Positions 21,398 to 29,434 are shown, counted from the stretch's first letter. The stretch is DNA of 64,000 nt from Saccharothrix luteola (GCF_020859565.1 NZ_JAJHUO010000005.1:271661-335660), one strand, 5' to 3'. Numbers and translations are program-made. Notes: generated from the letters alone by a model not told the origin.

Positions 21398-22159
21398 GTG
21401 ACGAGGGACGAGCGCGAGCTGGCGTGGCGGCGGCACCAGAGCCACGAGTTCCACCAGCCGTCGCCCGACCTGGCCGCACACGTGGCGCGGTACTGGGTGG
21501 TGCGGTGGCGCTACGACCGGCCCTACCGCCAGCTGATCGTGCCCTACCCGAACGTGCACCTGACGTTCCACGAGGACGCCGCCGTGATCGCCGGCGTGTC
21601 CAGCGGGCACGTGTTCAAGGAGCTCGACGGCGCGGGCCGGGTCTTCGGCGTCGCCTTCCGCCCCGGCGCCTTCCGGCCGTTCCTCGGCGCGCCGGTCCAG
21701 TCGCTCACCGACCGGACCGTCCCCGCCGAGACCGTCTTCGACCACCTGCCCGCGCACGCCGACCTCGACGGGGTGGAGGCCGCGCTGCGCCGCAGCCTGC
21801 CCGAACCAGACCCGAGGGCGGCGGAGGTGGTGCGGATCGTCGAGCGGATCGTCCAGGACCCCCTGCTGACGCGCGTCGACGTGCTGGCCCGCGAGGTCGG
21901 CGGCAGCGTCCGGCAGCTGCAACGCCTGTTCGCCGAGCACGTCGGCGTCGGGCCGAAGTGGGTGATCCGCCGCTACCGCCTGAGGGAGGTGACCGAGCGC
22001 ATGGAGGCGGGCGGCCGGATCGACTGGGCCGCGCTGGCGGCCGACCTCGGCTACGCCGACCAACCGCACTTCGTCCGGGACTTCACCGCGATGGTCGGCG
22101 AGACGCCCACCCGGTACGCCGAGCGCTACGGTGACGCGTTCGCCACCGGCCGCCGCTGA
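21398..22159 (+). CDS. AraC-family transcriptional regulator
   Basis: 253-residue regulator. The N-terminal part (about 15-145) is a cupin-like sensing region of the type ahead of many actinobacterial AraC domains, with YRQLIVPYPNVHLTFHED and FGVAFRPGAFRPFLG. The C-terminal AraC DNA-binding domain spans about 155-245, with two helix-turn-helices, the second in LAADLGYADQPHFVRDFTAMVGETPTRYAERYG. GTG start at 21398, supported by the promoter hexamer seven bases upstream. It probably regulates the divergent DinB-fold gene or itself. The ligand is unknown. Confidence 0.88.
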   Translation: MTRDERELAWRRHQSHEFHQPSPDLAAHVARYWVVRWRYDRPYRQLIVPYPNVHLTFHEDAAVIAGVSSGHVFKELDGAGRVFGVAFRPGAFRPFLGAPVQSLTDRTVPAETVFDHLPAHADLDGVEAALRRSLPEPDPRAAEVVRIVERIVQDPLLTRVDVLAREVGGSVRQLQRLFAEHVGVGPKWVIRRYRLREVTERMEAGGRIDWAALAADLGYADQPHFVRDFTAMVGETPTRYAERYGDAFATGRR

Positions 22160-22260
22160 CTCGTCCGCCGTCACCCATAGGGCTGATCGCTCTAGCGGAC
22201 CGACCCCGGTCGGTGCTCCGATCGACGGCACTCGCTGTCGACCAAGGTAGGGAGCGCGCC

Positions 22261-22428
22261 ATGAACGACCTCGACGCCCAGCGTCCGTCGCCCCAACCGC
22301 AACAGGAGCAGGAGGAGCCCGTGGAACGGCAGAAGCCTCAGGACCCGAAGCCTCTCACCGGACTGGAGTGGCTGGTGCGCCAAGCCCAACGGCGCCGTGA
22401 GGAACGCCCGGCGGACCCGGCGCGTTAG
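22261..22428 (+). CDS. Small hydrophilic protein, hypothetical
   Basis: 55 codons from ATG 22261, preceded by GGGAG at 22250-22254. The product is highly charged and Gln/Pro-rich in its first half (QPQQEQEEPVERQKPQ), then a basic amphipathic end (GLEWLVRQAQRRREE). No family is recognised. It stands alone, converging on the LysR gene nine bases away; a perfect 16-base palindrome (22199-22214) lies upstream. The ribosome site and clean start favour a real gene, but its shortness and biased composition leave doubt. Confidence 0.4.
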   Translation: MNDLDAQRPSPQPQQEQEEPVERQKPQDPKPLTGLEWLVRQAQRRREERPADPAR

Positions 22429-22437
22429 GCCTCACCG

Positions 22438-23475
22438 CTAGTCCGACACCTCCCGCTGGAACGCTGCCCACAGCAGGTTCAACGGGTGGTCGGCCGGGAA
22501 CTTCGCCCGCTCGTCCTTGCGGGCGAAGACCCCGACCAAGCGCTCCAGCTGCGGTTTGCGGTCGTTCGTCAGGGCGACCACCCGCAGGCCCGACCCCTCG
22601 CGCAGCTCGTTGTTCGCGGCCACCACGCCGAGGCCCGACGTGACGATCATGCAGCCCTCGACCAGCCCGGACCGCAGCAACGACATGCCGTACTGGATCT
22701 CGTCGATCTCCGCCGCGATGTCCAGTTCGTTCCGGTAGTCCGATCCGAACCAGCCGCGCAGGAATTCCGCGATCAACCCGTCGCCGGGCACGACCAGCGG
22801 CAGCTTCGGCAACTCCCCGGTGCCGACGCTCGCGCCGAGCCTGCTCTCCGGCAGGTTCGTGAGCAGCGCCAACCCGCCGCGCCGCCACTCGATCACGTCG
22901 AAGTCCTCGACCCCGCTGCTGCGGCCCGCGTGCGTGACCACGCTGCCGCACACGATGTCGACCTCCTTGGACGCCAGGCTCTTCCAGATGTCCTTGGTGC
23001 GGATGTGCACGACCTTCAGTTCCACGTCACGCCGGCGGAAGTCGTCCGCCACGTGGTGCCACGCCTTGGCCAGCGCGTCGAGCATGAACCGCGTCGTGCC
23101 GACGGTGACCGTGGTGCCGAGCTTGCGCCGGCACTCGTGAATCGAATCCAGCCACTCGGTCAACGTGGTGCGCGCCAATTCGACCAGCGCCTCGCCGGTC
23201 GGTGTGATCAGCACGTCTTTTCCCCGGCCCTGCTTGACGACCAGCGCTTCGCCGCACAACGACTTGAAGTTGCGGTTGAGCGTGTCGATCTGCTTCTGCA
23301 CACTGGACTGCTCGCGGCCGAGCACGCGGGCCGCGCGCAGGGCCGACCGCGTCTCGTACACCGCGATCAACGTCCTGAGCTGGTCCAACGTGGTGTCCAG
23401 CAGCAGGGGCGAGGTGTGCAGGAGCCTGCTGAGCTGGTTGCCCGCCGGCAGGAGCAGTTGGGCCGAGGTCGACAT
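22438..23475 (-). CDS. LysR-family transcriptional regulator
   Basis: 345-residue regulator. The winged helix-turn-helix lies unusually far in, at about residues 28-90 (TTLDQLRTLIAVYETRSALRAARVLGREQSSVQKQIDTL), after a 25-residue N-terminal extension. The C-terminal effector-binding fold follows from about residue 115 (GTTVTVGTTRFMLDALAKAW). ATG at 23475 has GAGAGG upstream. A short inverted repeat, GAACT/AGTTC (23524-23540), lies about 50 bases before the start and could be its own operator. The divergent gene it would normally control is not visible, because the G/C run at 23657-23800 follows. Confidence 0.85.
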   Translation of the reverse strand: MSTSAQLLLPAGNQLSRLLHTSPLLLDTTLDQLRTLIAVYETRSALRAARVLGREQSSVQKQIDTLNRNFKSLCGEALVVKQGRGKDVLITPTGEALVELARTTLTEWLDSIHECRRKLGTTVTVGTTRFMLDALAKAWHHVADDFRRRDVELKVVHIRTKDIWKSLASKEVDIVCGSVVTHAGRSSGVEDFDVIEWRRGGLALLTNLPESRLGASVGTGELPKLPLVVPGDGLIAEFLRGWFGSDYRNELDIAAEIDEIQYGMSLLRSGLVEGCMIVTSGLGVVAANNELREGSGLRVVALTNDRKPQLERLVGVFARKDERAKFPADHPLNLLWAAFQREVSD

Positions 23476-23656
23476 GCAGGGCCTCTCGGGTCGGGGCGTG
23501 ATGTTCTACCGATTAGTTGTACTGAACTTGACCGCAGTTCGTGCTGAAATTATCCGAAGATCTTGATGGATTTCCCTGGACAGGTATACGCGATCCGTAA
23601 GAGACTTCTGCCGCAACCAGGTGCTTGTTCACGTGGGTGCAATCAGGGGGAGTATT
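23476..23656. promoter_or_regulatory. LysR upstream region with possible divergent promoter
   Basis: This stretch is richer in A and T than the surroundings. It holds the inverted repeat GAACT-N7-AGTTC (23524-23540) and, on the plus strand, TTGACC (23528-23533), 17 bases, then TATCCG (23551-23556), a plausible promoter pointing into the G/C run. Only a short unrecognised frame (MDFPGQVYAIRK...) follows before the run starts. Confidence 0.35.
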
Positions 23657-23800
23657 GGGGGGTTGGGGGGGGGGGGGGGGGGGGGGCGCGCCGCCCCCCC
23701 CCCCCCCCGCCACACCCCCGCGAGCGGCCCCGGGGGCGCCCCCGGCGGCCCCGGGGGGGGGGGGGCGCCCCCCGCCGCCCCCCCCCCCCCCCCCCCCCCC
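23657..23800. other. G/C homopolymer tract, probable assembly artefact
   Basis: 144 bases of almost only G and C: 22 consecutive G (23665-23686), 15 C (23694-23708), 13 G (23753-23765) and 23 C (23778-23800), with a palindromic centre GGGGGCGCCCCC. Nothing similar occurs inside normal genes here. A like tract ends the window. The most likely origin is poly-G read error or a forced contig join, so adjacency of the left and right flanks is uncertain. Confidence 0.8.
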
Positions 23801-23806
23801 ACGTAT

Positions 23807-23812
23807 TAACCT
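23807..23812 (+). promoter_or_regulatory. -10 element of the nuoB-like gene
   Basis: TAACCT ends seven bases before the GTG at 23820, the same spacing and hexamer as before hadA. The -35 would fall inside the C run and cannot be read. Confidence 0.5.
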
Positions 23813-23819
23813 CACCCGT

Positions 23820-24239
23820 GTGACGGTTTCCACCTTGGACTGGGGCACGACGTACCGGGTCACCGTGCTCGACCTCGGCCTGGCCTGCTGCGGCGTCGAG
23901 GTCATGGCGGCGCTCGAGGGCCACCGCCCGGAACACCTCGAAGCCCTGGGGGTCGATCCGGTGCACGCGGCGGGCGAGGCGCACGTGCTCGTCGTCTCCG
24001 GCACCGTCACCGACGCCATGCTGCCCGCGGTGATCGCGACGTACCAGGAGATGCCGGAACCGCGTTACGTGATCTCCGTCGGCGCGTGCAGCAACACCGG
24101 CGGGCCGTACTGGGACTCCTACAGCGTCACCAAGGGCATCGACCAGGCGCTGCCGGTGCACGTCGCCGTGCCGGGCTGCCCGCCACGTCCCGAGGCCCTG
24201 CTCGACGGCCTCGCCGCGCTGCACCGGATGGTGTCGTGA
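23820..24239 (+). CDS. NuoB-like iron-sulfur subunit (second copy type)
   Basis: 139-residue homologue of the 20-kDa complex I subunit / small subunit of group 4 hydrogenases, which carries the N2-type 4Fe-4S cluster. Ligand motifs are GLACCGVEVM (Cys-Cys), GACSNTGGPYWDSY and PGCPPRPEALLDGL. It is shorter at the N-terminus than operon-type NuoB. The GTG at 23820 has TAACCT seven bases upstream. It overlaps the next gene as GTGA and forms a three-gene set with NuoC- and NuoI-like genes. No NuoD or membrane subunit is nearby, so the electron acceptor is unclear; a missing upstream part beyond the G/C run is possible. Confidence 0.85.
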   Translation: MTVSTLDWGTTYRVTVLDLGLACCGVEVMAALEGHRPEHLEALGVDPVHAAGEAHVLVVSGTVTDAMLPAVIATYQEMPEPRYVISVGACSNTGGPYWDSYSVTKGIDQALPVHVAVPGCPPRPEALLDGLAALHRMVS

Positions 24240-24820
24240 GCGCCGCCTCGCAGGCCCTGGCCTCCCTCATCCCCGACGCCCGGGTCACGACGGCGTTCGG
24301 CCAGACGACCGCGCACGTGCCGCTGCACGCGTGGACCGAGGCCGCCCGCCACGCGCGCGAGGAGCTGGGCTGCACGCAGTTCGACTGGCTCGGCGTCGAG
24401 GACGCGGGACGTCCCGGCGCCGCCGGGCAGCGGCACGCCGTGCTGCTGCACGTGCTCGACCCCGACACCAAGGACGGCGTGCTGCTGCGCACCGAACTCG
24501 GCCCGGACGACGTGCTGCCGAGCGTGGCCGACCGGTGGGCGGGCGCGGCGTGGCACGAGCGCGAGGCCGCGGAGATGTTCGGCATCTCCCTCGCCGACGG
24601 CGAACCGGCCCACCTGCTGCTGCCGGACGGCTTCGGCGGCCACCCGCTGCGCAAGGACTTCGTGCTGGCCTCCCGCGTGGTGCGCCCGTGGCCGGGCAGG
24701 CTCGAACCGGGCGAGGACGGCACGTCGTCGCCCAGCCGCAGGCGGGCCGCGCCACCCGGCGTGCCCGACCCGTCGTGGGGGCCGCGCTACGAGCGCTCTG
24801 AGGAGGACACCAGTGGCTGA
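24236..24820 (+). CDS. NuoC-like subunit
   Basis: 194-residue homologue of the 30-kDa complex I subunit. The family signature is [18 protein letters not shown] (about 103-120) followed by [16 protein letters not shown], the conserved end that contacts NuoD and NuoI. After it comes a Pro/Arg/Ser-rich tail of about 45 residues. It starts with a GTG overlapping the NuoB-like stop and overlaps the next gene by eight bases, so the three are translationally coupled. The partner NuoD is not in the window. Confidence 0.85.
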   Translation: MSAASQALASLIPDARVTTAFGQTTAHVPLHAWTEAARHAREELGCTQFDWLGVEDAGRPGAAGQRHAVLLHVLDPDTKDGVLLRTELGPDDVLPSVADRWAGAAWHEREAAEMFGISLADGEPAHLLLPDGFGGHPLRKDFVLASRVVRPWPGRLEPGEDGTSSPSRRRAAPPGVPDPSWGPRYERSEEDTSG

Positions 24821-25289
24821 GTTGCCACCGCGCACCCGAGGCGTCATCGCGCTGCTGGAGGCCAACTGCACGGTGTGCATGATCTGCGCCCGCGAGTGCC
24901 CCGACTGGTGCATCCACATCGACTCGCACACCGAGGTCGAGCAGCAGCCCGGCTCGGCCCGGCCCCGTGCGCGCAACGTGCTCGACCGGTTCGCCATCGA
25001 CTACGGCCAGTGCCTGTACTGCGGCATCTGCGTGGAGGCGTGCCCGTTCGACGCCCTGCACTGGGCGCCGGACTTCTCCTACCCCGGCACGGGCGGCCTC
25101 GACGGCGACGGCGCCGTGGCCGAGCTCGTCCACGAGCGCGACGTGCTGGCCACGTGGGTCACGCACGTGCCGCCGCCACCGCCGCTGGACGAGGGCGCCG
25201 AACCGGCTCCCGAGACCACCGCCACACGCCCGGCACGCCCCGGTACCGGAACCCCGCGCCGACCGGGCGCGTTGAGGGAGGGGACGTAG
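24813..25289 (+). CDS. NuoI-like 2[4Fe-4S] ferredoxin subunit
   Basis: 158-residue protein with two 4Fe-4S motifs, [12 protein letters not shown] (about 21-32) and [12 protein letters not shown] (about 68-79), then a hydrophilic C-terminal half rich in Pro, Thr and Arg. It is related to NuoI and to the ferredoxin subunits of group 4 hydrogenase-type complexes. Last gene of the three-gene set; 19 bases separate it from the M48 protease gene, whose GTG has its own ribosome site. Confidence 0.85.
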   Translation: MAELPPRTRGVIALLEANCTVCMICARECPDWCIHIDSHTEVEQQPGSARPRARNVLDRFAIDYGQCLYCGICVEACPFDALHWAPDFSYPGTGGLDGDGAVAELVHERDVLATWVTHVPPPPPLDEGAEPAPETTATRPARPGTGTPRRPGALREGT

Positions 25290-25308
25290 GAACAGCCGGA
25301 GGCGAAGC

Positions 25309-26172
25309 GTGCACAAGCACTTCAACGCGTTGAAGACCGCGTTGCTGCTCGCTGCCATGAGCGGGTTGATCGTGGCGATCAGCTCGCTGTTCGGTCGCAC
25401 CGCCCTCGTCATCGGCCTGCTGCTGGCGCTGGCCGTGAACGCCTACGCCTACTTCAACTCGGACAAGCTCGCGCTGCGCGCCATGCGCGCCAGGCCGGTG
25501 TCCGAGGTGGAGCAGCCCGCGATGTACCGGATCGTCCGCGAGCTGGCCATGGCCGCGCGTCAGCCGATGCCGCGCCTCTACGTCAGCCCCACCATCGCGC
25601 CGAACGCCTTCGCGACCGGCCGCAACCCGCGCAACGCCGCCGTCTGCTGCACCACCGGCATCCTCGACCTGCTCGACGAACGCGAGCTGCGCGCCGTGCT
25701 CGGGCACGAGCTGTCGCACGTCTACAACCGCGACATCCTCATCTCTTGCGTCGCGGGTGCGCTGGCCGGCGCGGTCAGCACGCTGGCGAACCTGGCGGTC
25801 TTCGCGAGCGTCTTCGGCGGCGAGGGCGACGAGGACCGGCCCAACCCGTTCGCGATCCTGCTCATCGCCGTGCTCGGCCCGATCGCGGCGCTCATCGTGC
25901 GGATGGCCGTGAGCCGGTCCCGGGAGTACCAGGCCGACGAGTCCGGCGCGGAGCTGACCGGCGACCCGCTGGCGCTGGCGTCGGCGTTGCGCAAGATCGA
26001 CGTCGGCACGCGTGCCGCGCCGCTGGCGCCGGAGCCCGCGGTGGTCGCGCAGTCGCACCTGATGATCGCGAGCCCGTTCCGGGCGGGGGAGAACCGGGTC
26101 AGGCTGTTCTCCACCCACCCGCCGATCTCCGACCGCGTGCGCCGGCTGGAGGAGCTGGCCCGCCGGTACTAG
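25309..26172 (+). CDS. htpX: M48-family membrane metalloprotease HtpX
   Basis: 287-residue zinc protease of the cytoplasmic membrane that degrades misfolded membrane proteins. It has two N-terminal helices (about 9-50), [18 protein letters not shown], the zinc site HELSH (about 133-137), two further helices (about 144-195), and the third zinc ligand in [15 protein letters not shown]. In most HtpX proteins the strand before the active site reads AAVAATTG; here it has CC. The GTG at 25309 has CGGAGGCG upstream. It ends 10 bases before the convergent rmlA stop. Confidence 0.92.
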   Translation: MHKHFNALKTALLLAAMSGLIVAISSLFGRTALVIGLLLALAVNAYAYFNSDKLALRAMRARPVSEVEQPAMYRIVRELAMAARQPMPRLYVSPTIAPNAFATGRNPRNAAVCCTTGILDLLDERELRAVLGHELSHVYNRDILISCVAGALAGAVSTLANLAVFASVFGGEGDEDRPNPFAILLIAVLGPIAALIVRMAVSRSREYQADESGAELTGDPLALASALRKIDVGTRAAPLAPEPAVVAQSHLMIASPFRAGENRVRLFSTHPPISDRVRRLEELARRY

Positions 26173-26182
26173 CCGGCCGGCG

Positions 26183-27055
26183 CTAGCGGGCTTCCAGTGC
26201 GACGTTCATCACGTACTGGCCGTAGCCGGACTTCGCCAGCTGCTCGCCGAGCACGTAGCACTGCTCGGAGGTGATGTACCCCATCCGGAGCGCGATCTCC
26301 TCCAGGCACGCGATGCGCACGCCCTGCCGGTGCTCCAGCACCTGCACGAACTGGCCCGCCTCCAGCATCGAGTCGTGCGTGCCGGTGTCCAACCACGCGA
26401 AACCGCGGCCGAGGTCGACCAGCTTGGCGCGGCCTTCCCGCAGGTAGGCGAGGTTGACGTCGGTGATCTCCAGCTCGCCGCGCGGCGACGGCTCGAGCGA
26501 CTTGGCGATGTCCACCACGCCGTTGTCGTAGAAGTACAGGCCGGTGATGGCCTTGTTCGACTTCGGCAGCGGCGGCTTCTCCTCGATGCTGATGAGCCTG
26601 CCGTCCGCGTCGACCTCGCCGACCCCGTACCGCTCCGGGTCCTTCACCGGGTAGCCGAACAGCACGCAGCCGTCCAGCTCGGCGGCGTTGTGCTGGAGGA
26701 CCTTGGAGAAGCCGTGGCCGTAGAAGATGTTGTCGCCGAGCACCAGCGACACGTCGTCGTCGCCGATGAAGTCCGCGCCGATGATGAACGCCTCGGCCAG
26801 CCCGTTCGGGTGAGCCTGCTCCGCGTAGGAGATGCTCAGGCCGAACTGCGAGCCGTCACCGAGGAGCCGCCGGAACAGCGGCAGGTCCACCGGGGTCGAG
26901 ATGAGCAGCACCTCGCGCACGCCCGCCAGCATCAGCACCGAGAGCGGGTAGTACACCATCGGCTTGTCGTAGACGGGCAGCAGCTGCTTCGACACCGCTT
27001 GGGTGATCGGGTGCAACCGCGTGCCGCTGCCGCCCGCGAGGATGATGCCCTTCAT
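26183..27055 (-). CDS. rmlA: Glucose-1-phosphate thymidylyltransferase
   Basis: 290-residue nucleotidyltransferase that makes dTDP-glucose, the first step to dTDP-rhamnose and other deoxysugars. The N-terminal nucleotide motif is [20 protein letters not shown], followed by [17 protein letters not shown], and the metal-binding region is [10 protein letters not shown]. Length matches the family. No rmlB, C or D is next to it. The start overlaps the yajQ stop, so the two minus-strand genes are probably co-transcribed. Confidence 0.94.
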   Translation of the reverse strand: MKGIILAGGSGTRLHPITQAVSKQLLPVYDKPMVYYPLSVLMLAGVREVLLISTPVDLPLFRRLLGDGSQFGLSISYAEQAHPNGLAEAFIIGADFIGDDDVSLVLGDNIFYGHGFSKVLQHNAAELDGCVLFGYPVKDPERYGVGEVDADGRLISIEEKPPLPKSNKAITGLYFYDNGVVDIAKSLEPSPRGELEITDVNLAYLREGRAKLVDLGRGFAWLDTGTHDSMLEAGQFVQVLEHRQGVRIACLEEIALRMGYITSEQCYVLGEQLAKSGYGQYVMNVALEAR

Positions 27056-27543
27056 CGGTAGTTGGTGAACTGGAGGGCGATGCCGAAGTCGGAGCTCTTG
27101 AGCAGGGCGATCACGTCCTGCAGGTGGTCCTTCTTCTTGCCCGTGATGCGCAGCTGGTCGCCCTGGATCTGCGCCTGCACGCCCTTGGGACCCTCGTCGC
27201 GGACCTTCTTCGCGATCTCCTTGGCCTTCTCGCTCGAGATGCCCTGGACCAGGTTGCCGGTGACCTTGAACACCTTGCCCGACAGGGCCGGGTCGCCGAT
27301 CTCGAAGGCCTTCATCGAGATGCCGCGCTTGACCAGCTTCTCCTGGAAGACGTCGATCGCGGCCCGGCAGCGCTCCTCGGTCTCGGACTGGAAGGTGATC
27401 GCCTCATCGCCCGCCCAGGACACCTGAGTCCCCGTGCCGCGGAAGTCGAACCGGGTGCTCAGCTCCTTGGCGGCCTGGTTGAGCGCGTTGTCGACTTCCT
27501 GGCGGTCGACCTTGCTCACCACGTCGAACGACGGGTCTGCCAC
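27052..27543 (-). CDS. yajQ: YajQ-family nucleotide-binding protein
   Basis: 163-residue protein with two ferredoxin-like repeats; it starts [19 protein letters not shown] and contains [15 protein letters not shown], hallmarks of the UPF0234/YajQ family. Some members bind cyclic di-GMP; the cellular role here is not known. The GTG at 27543 has GGAGGT nine bases upstream. It overlaps rmlA by four bases. A membrane GGDEF-EAL protein is encoded about 3 kb away, a possible but unproven functional link. Confidence 0.9.
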   Translation of the reverse strand: MADPSFDVVSKVDRQEVDNALNQAAKELSTRFDFRGTGTQVSWAGDEAITFQSETEERCRAAIDVFQEKLVKRGISMKAFEIGDPALSGKVFKVTGNLVQGISSEKAKEIAKKVRDEGPKGVQAQIQGDQLRITGKKKDHLQDVIALLKSSDFGIALQFTNYR

Positions 27544-27604
27544 GTGCTCGGTACCTCCGCGTAGGTGGGTCTGGAACCGCCGCGAAGCCTACCGGGGAAC
27601 CCGG

Positions 27605-27635
27605 TTGCGCATGCCCCCACGGGCTTATGTATTGT
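27605..27635 (+). promoter_or_regulatory. Probable promoter of tRNA-Tyr
   Basis: TTGCGC (27605-27610) and TATTGT (27630-27635) are 19 bases apart, about 30 bases ahead of the mature tRNA. Confidence 0.4.
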
Positions 27636-27665
27636 CTCCACCGCACCCGGCACCACCGGGCGCGG

Positions 27666-27746
27666 GGCGGGTTGCCCGAGCGGCCAATGGGAGCGGACTG
27701 TAAATCCGTCGCGAAAGCTACAGAGGTTCGAATCCTCTACCCGCCA
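27666..27746 (+). tRNA. tRNA-Tyr (GTA)
   Basis: 81-base class II tRNA with acceptor stem GGCGGGT/ACCCGCC, the anticodon loop CTGTAAA with GTA at 27700-27702, a long variable arm and the T loop GTTCGAAT. Discriminator A at 27746; CCA is not encoded. Confidence 0.96.
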
Positions 27747-27753
27747 CGCTCGT

Positions 27754-27800
27754 CGAGGACCCTGCTTGCGGAAAGCGCAAGCAGGGTCCTCGCTTTATTT
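27754..27800. terminator. Strong intrinsic terminator after tRNA-Tyr
   Basis: A perfect 17-bp stem (27754-27770 with 27776-27792), loop GAAAG, then CTTTATTT. The stem is symmetrical and could also stop transcription coming leftward from the LexA-box promoter near 28140. Confidence 0.88.
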
Positions 27801-27803
27801 CTC

Positions 27804-27822
27804 CTGGGGGTGCAACCCCCAG
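27804..27822. repeat. Small palindrome CTGGGGGT/ACCCCCAG
   Basis: Eight-bp stem with a GCA loop, followed by GC-rich sequence. Palindromes of this form are common between actinobacterial genes. Confidence 0.5.
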
Positions 27823-27852
27823 ACCCCGCCCGGCGGGCGCTGCCCCCGGACC

Positions 27853-28074
27853 CCCGGTCGTACGTGGTCGCGTCGGCGGGTGATGTCCCGTTCGTACGTG
27901 GTTACGGTGGCGGGTGATGTCCCGGTCGTGCGCGGTCGCGTTGGCGGGTGTTGTCCCGTCCGCCGGTGGGTCCCGGTCGTAGGTGGTCGCGTTGGCGGTG
28001 GGGTCCGCCCAGCCGTGCGTGGTCACGTTGGAGGTGGGGGGTCCCGGTCGTGCGTGGTGACCATGAGGTGGGGT
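27853..28074. repeat. 34-base minisatellite, about six copies
   Basis: Tandem units begin CCCGGTCGTACGTGGTCGCG and end GGCGGGTGATGT. Units 1-3 (27853-27886, 27887-27920, 27921-27954) are each 34 bases; a 17-base partial unit follows (27955-27971), then diverged units of 33, 38 and 32 bases to 28074. Because 34 is not a multiple of three, the repeat changes frame and is unlikely to encode protein. There are no spacers, so it is not CRISPR. Confidence 0.85.
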
Positions 28075-28087
28075 CGTGGGCGTAGGT

Positions 28088-28131
28088 GAGGCCGGCGCGC
28101 AAGCGCTTCCTCTCGCTTGCGTGCCGGCCTC
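28088..28131. terminator. 18-bp hairpin next to the LexA box
   Basis: Arms 28088-28105 and 28114-28131 pair over 18 positions with one G-T, loop of eight. It lies downstream of the minus-strand gene at 28170-28412 and may be its terminator. It would also be the 5' end of any RNA started by the promoter at 28138-28166. Confidence 0.6.
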
Positions 28132-28137
28132 GACTGC

Positions 28138-28166
28138 AGCATAACCCATATCGAACGCTTGTTCGA
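28138..28166 (-). promoter_or_regulatory. LexA (SOS) box overlapping a minus-strand promoter
   Basis: TCGAACGCTTGTTCGA (28151-28166) is a perfect match to the actinobacterial LexA box TCGAAC-N4-GTTCGA. On the minus strand its first TCGAAC can serve as a -35 (28166-28161), followed after exactly 17 bases by TATGCT (28143-28138) as a -10. Transcription would start near 28131 and run left through the hairpin and the minisatellite to the terminator at 27754-27792. No convincing protein lies in that path. Confidence 0.6.
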
Positions 28167-28169
28167 GGG

Positions 28170-28412
28170 TTACGCGATGGCGGCTCGGCCCGCCTCGGTC
28201 AGCTCGGCGTCCGTGCGCTCGTCCAGGCCCACCGCCCGCCGGGCCCGCAGCAGTCCCGCGTGGACCAGGTCGTGCGTGACCATCTGGTCGCAGCACGGCA
28301 ACCCGTCCACGTACAGGTCCGGCTCGCGTCCCCCCGACAGCTCAGCCCGACCAGCGGCAACGGCGCGGAGCATGGATTTCGCCCGGCCGGACAACTCCCT
28401 CGCAACGTTCAT
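28170..28412 (-). CDS. Small conserved-looking hypothetical protein
   Basis: 80 codons from ATG 28412, which has GAGGGG six bases upstream. The product starts MNVARELSGRAKSMLRAVAAGRAEL and contains DLYVDGLPCCDQMVTHDLVHAGLLR, a Cys-Cys pair within a mixed helix region. I do not recognise a named family; it looks like small actinobacterial proteins of unknown function. A longer frame to 28505 adds residues of low-quality composition and is not preferred. Its stop is four bases from the LexA box. Confidence 0.6.
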   Translation of the reverse strand: MNVARELSGRAKSMLRAVAAGRAELSGGREPDLYVDGLPCCDQMVTHDLVHAGLLRARRAVGLDERTDAELTEAGRAAIA

Positions 28413-28616
28413 GGCGGCCCCCTCGCCCGTCCTTCCCGTACCTGCTTCCTCGTCTTGTAAGAGGTCTGGACCTGCGCTTCGAGTACCCCGCCCGGACAAG
28501 TTCACTCAGGTGGACGAGGCTGCCGCCAACTGTCCCCTCCTGGGCCGTTCGGACGACGACGCCACGCCGAGTGGTTGCCCCGTTCAGTGCAATCGACCCG
28601 TTGGTGCAGGCGCCGG

Positions 28617-29408
28617 CTAACGGGCGGGCCGGCGTTGCCAGGTCGTCCACAGCGGCCGGTAGCCGTGGGAGTACCAGAACGGCGCGGACAGCGGGTTGGG
28701 CAGGGCGTGGTGCAGCAGCGTCACGCCGACGCCCGCCTCGTCCAGCAACCTGTGCGCGTGGTCGGCGAGCGCCGCGCCGATGCCGCCGCCACGCGCGTCC
28801 TCCCGCACGCCGAGCAACCCGAGGTAGGCCACCGGCCGCACGGACGTCCGCGAGGCGATCCAGTCCGAGTGACCGGGCAGGTCGTAGTAGAGGAAGCCGA
28901 CGACCTCACCGTCGCGCTCCGCCAACCACCCGCACGGCTCCGGCCGCTCCAGCAGCGACGCGATGTGCTCGCGAAGCCGCTCGGCGCTGGACTGCCGGGC
29001 GGTGACCATGCCGAACAGGCTGTCGAACCGCAGCGTCTCCAGGTTCACCTCCACGGCCACGTCGAGGTTCTCGCGCGCCAACGGCACGATCCGCACCGTC
29101 GAACGGCCGTCGAAGCCCCGACCGGGCAGCCGGGCGGCGGTCACCAGCAACGGCGCGTAACCGTGCCGCGCCAGCACGTCCGCGGCCTCGACGGCACGGC
29201 TGGGCACGGTCACCAACGCGGCCGTGTCGTGATCGCCCGCCCCGCTCAACGGCCACCGGCGCAGCAGGTCGTCCAAGTCCGCGCCGGGGTGCCAGTGCAG
29301 GGAGTGCGTGCGCAGCGCGCCCCAGGAGGCGTTCAGGGCGTCCGCGGACAGCTCGGAGAACGAGTACGGGTCGTCGGCGGGGGCGATGTCGGGCAGCAAC
29401 GGGTCCAC
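28617..29408 (-). CDS. GNAT-family N-acetyltransferase
   Basis: 263-residue acetyltransferase. The acetyl-CoA binding motif is LGLLGVREDARGGGIGAALADHAHRLLDEAG (about 194-224), followed by the strand and helix ALPNPLSAPFWYSHGYRPLWTTW. The N-terminal half looks like a second, degenerate GNAT-like domain, as in several actinobacterial members. The acceptor substrate is unknown. GTG start at 29408, 38 bases from the divergent PhzF gene. Confidence 0.85.
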   Translation of the reverse strand: MDPLLPDIAPADDPYSFSELSADALNASWGALRTHSLHWHPGADLDDLLRRWPLSGAGDHDTAALVTVPSRAVEAADVLARHGYAPLLVTAARLPGRGFDGRSTVRIVPLARENLDVAVEVNLETLRFDSLFGMVTARQSSAERLREHIASLLERPEPCGWLAERDGEVVGFLYYDLPGHSDWIASRTSVRPVAYLGLLGVREDARGGGIGAALADHAHRLLDEAGVGVTLLHHALPNPLSAPFWYSHGYRPLWTTWQRRPAR

Positions 29409-29434
29409 ACCTGCCAGCTAACCCGTCCGCGACG

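Noticed and set aside
23665..23800. Functional G-quadruplex control element
   Set aside because: Homopolymer runs this long with matching C runs are better explained as a sequencing or assembly error.
23563..23823. Frames reading through the G/C run as poly-Gly or poly-Pro
   Set aside because: They exist only because homopolymers lack stops; the tract is probably an artefact.
27853..28074. CRISPR array
   Set aside because: Units are contiguous with no unique spacers, and no cas genes are present.
27565..28089. Protein-coding frames across tRNA-Tyr and the minisatellite
   Set aside because: They overlap a tRNA and a strong terminator, and the 34-base unit changes frame each copy.
28117..28620. 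A 167-codon plus-strand gene after the LexA box
   Set aside because: It is antisense to a small gene with a good ribosome site, and its composition is a shadow of it; no plus-strand promoter lies at the box.
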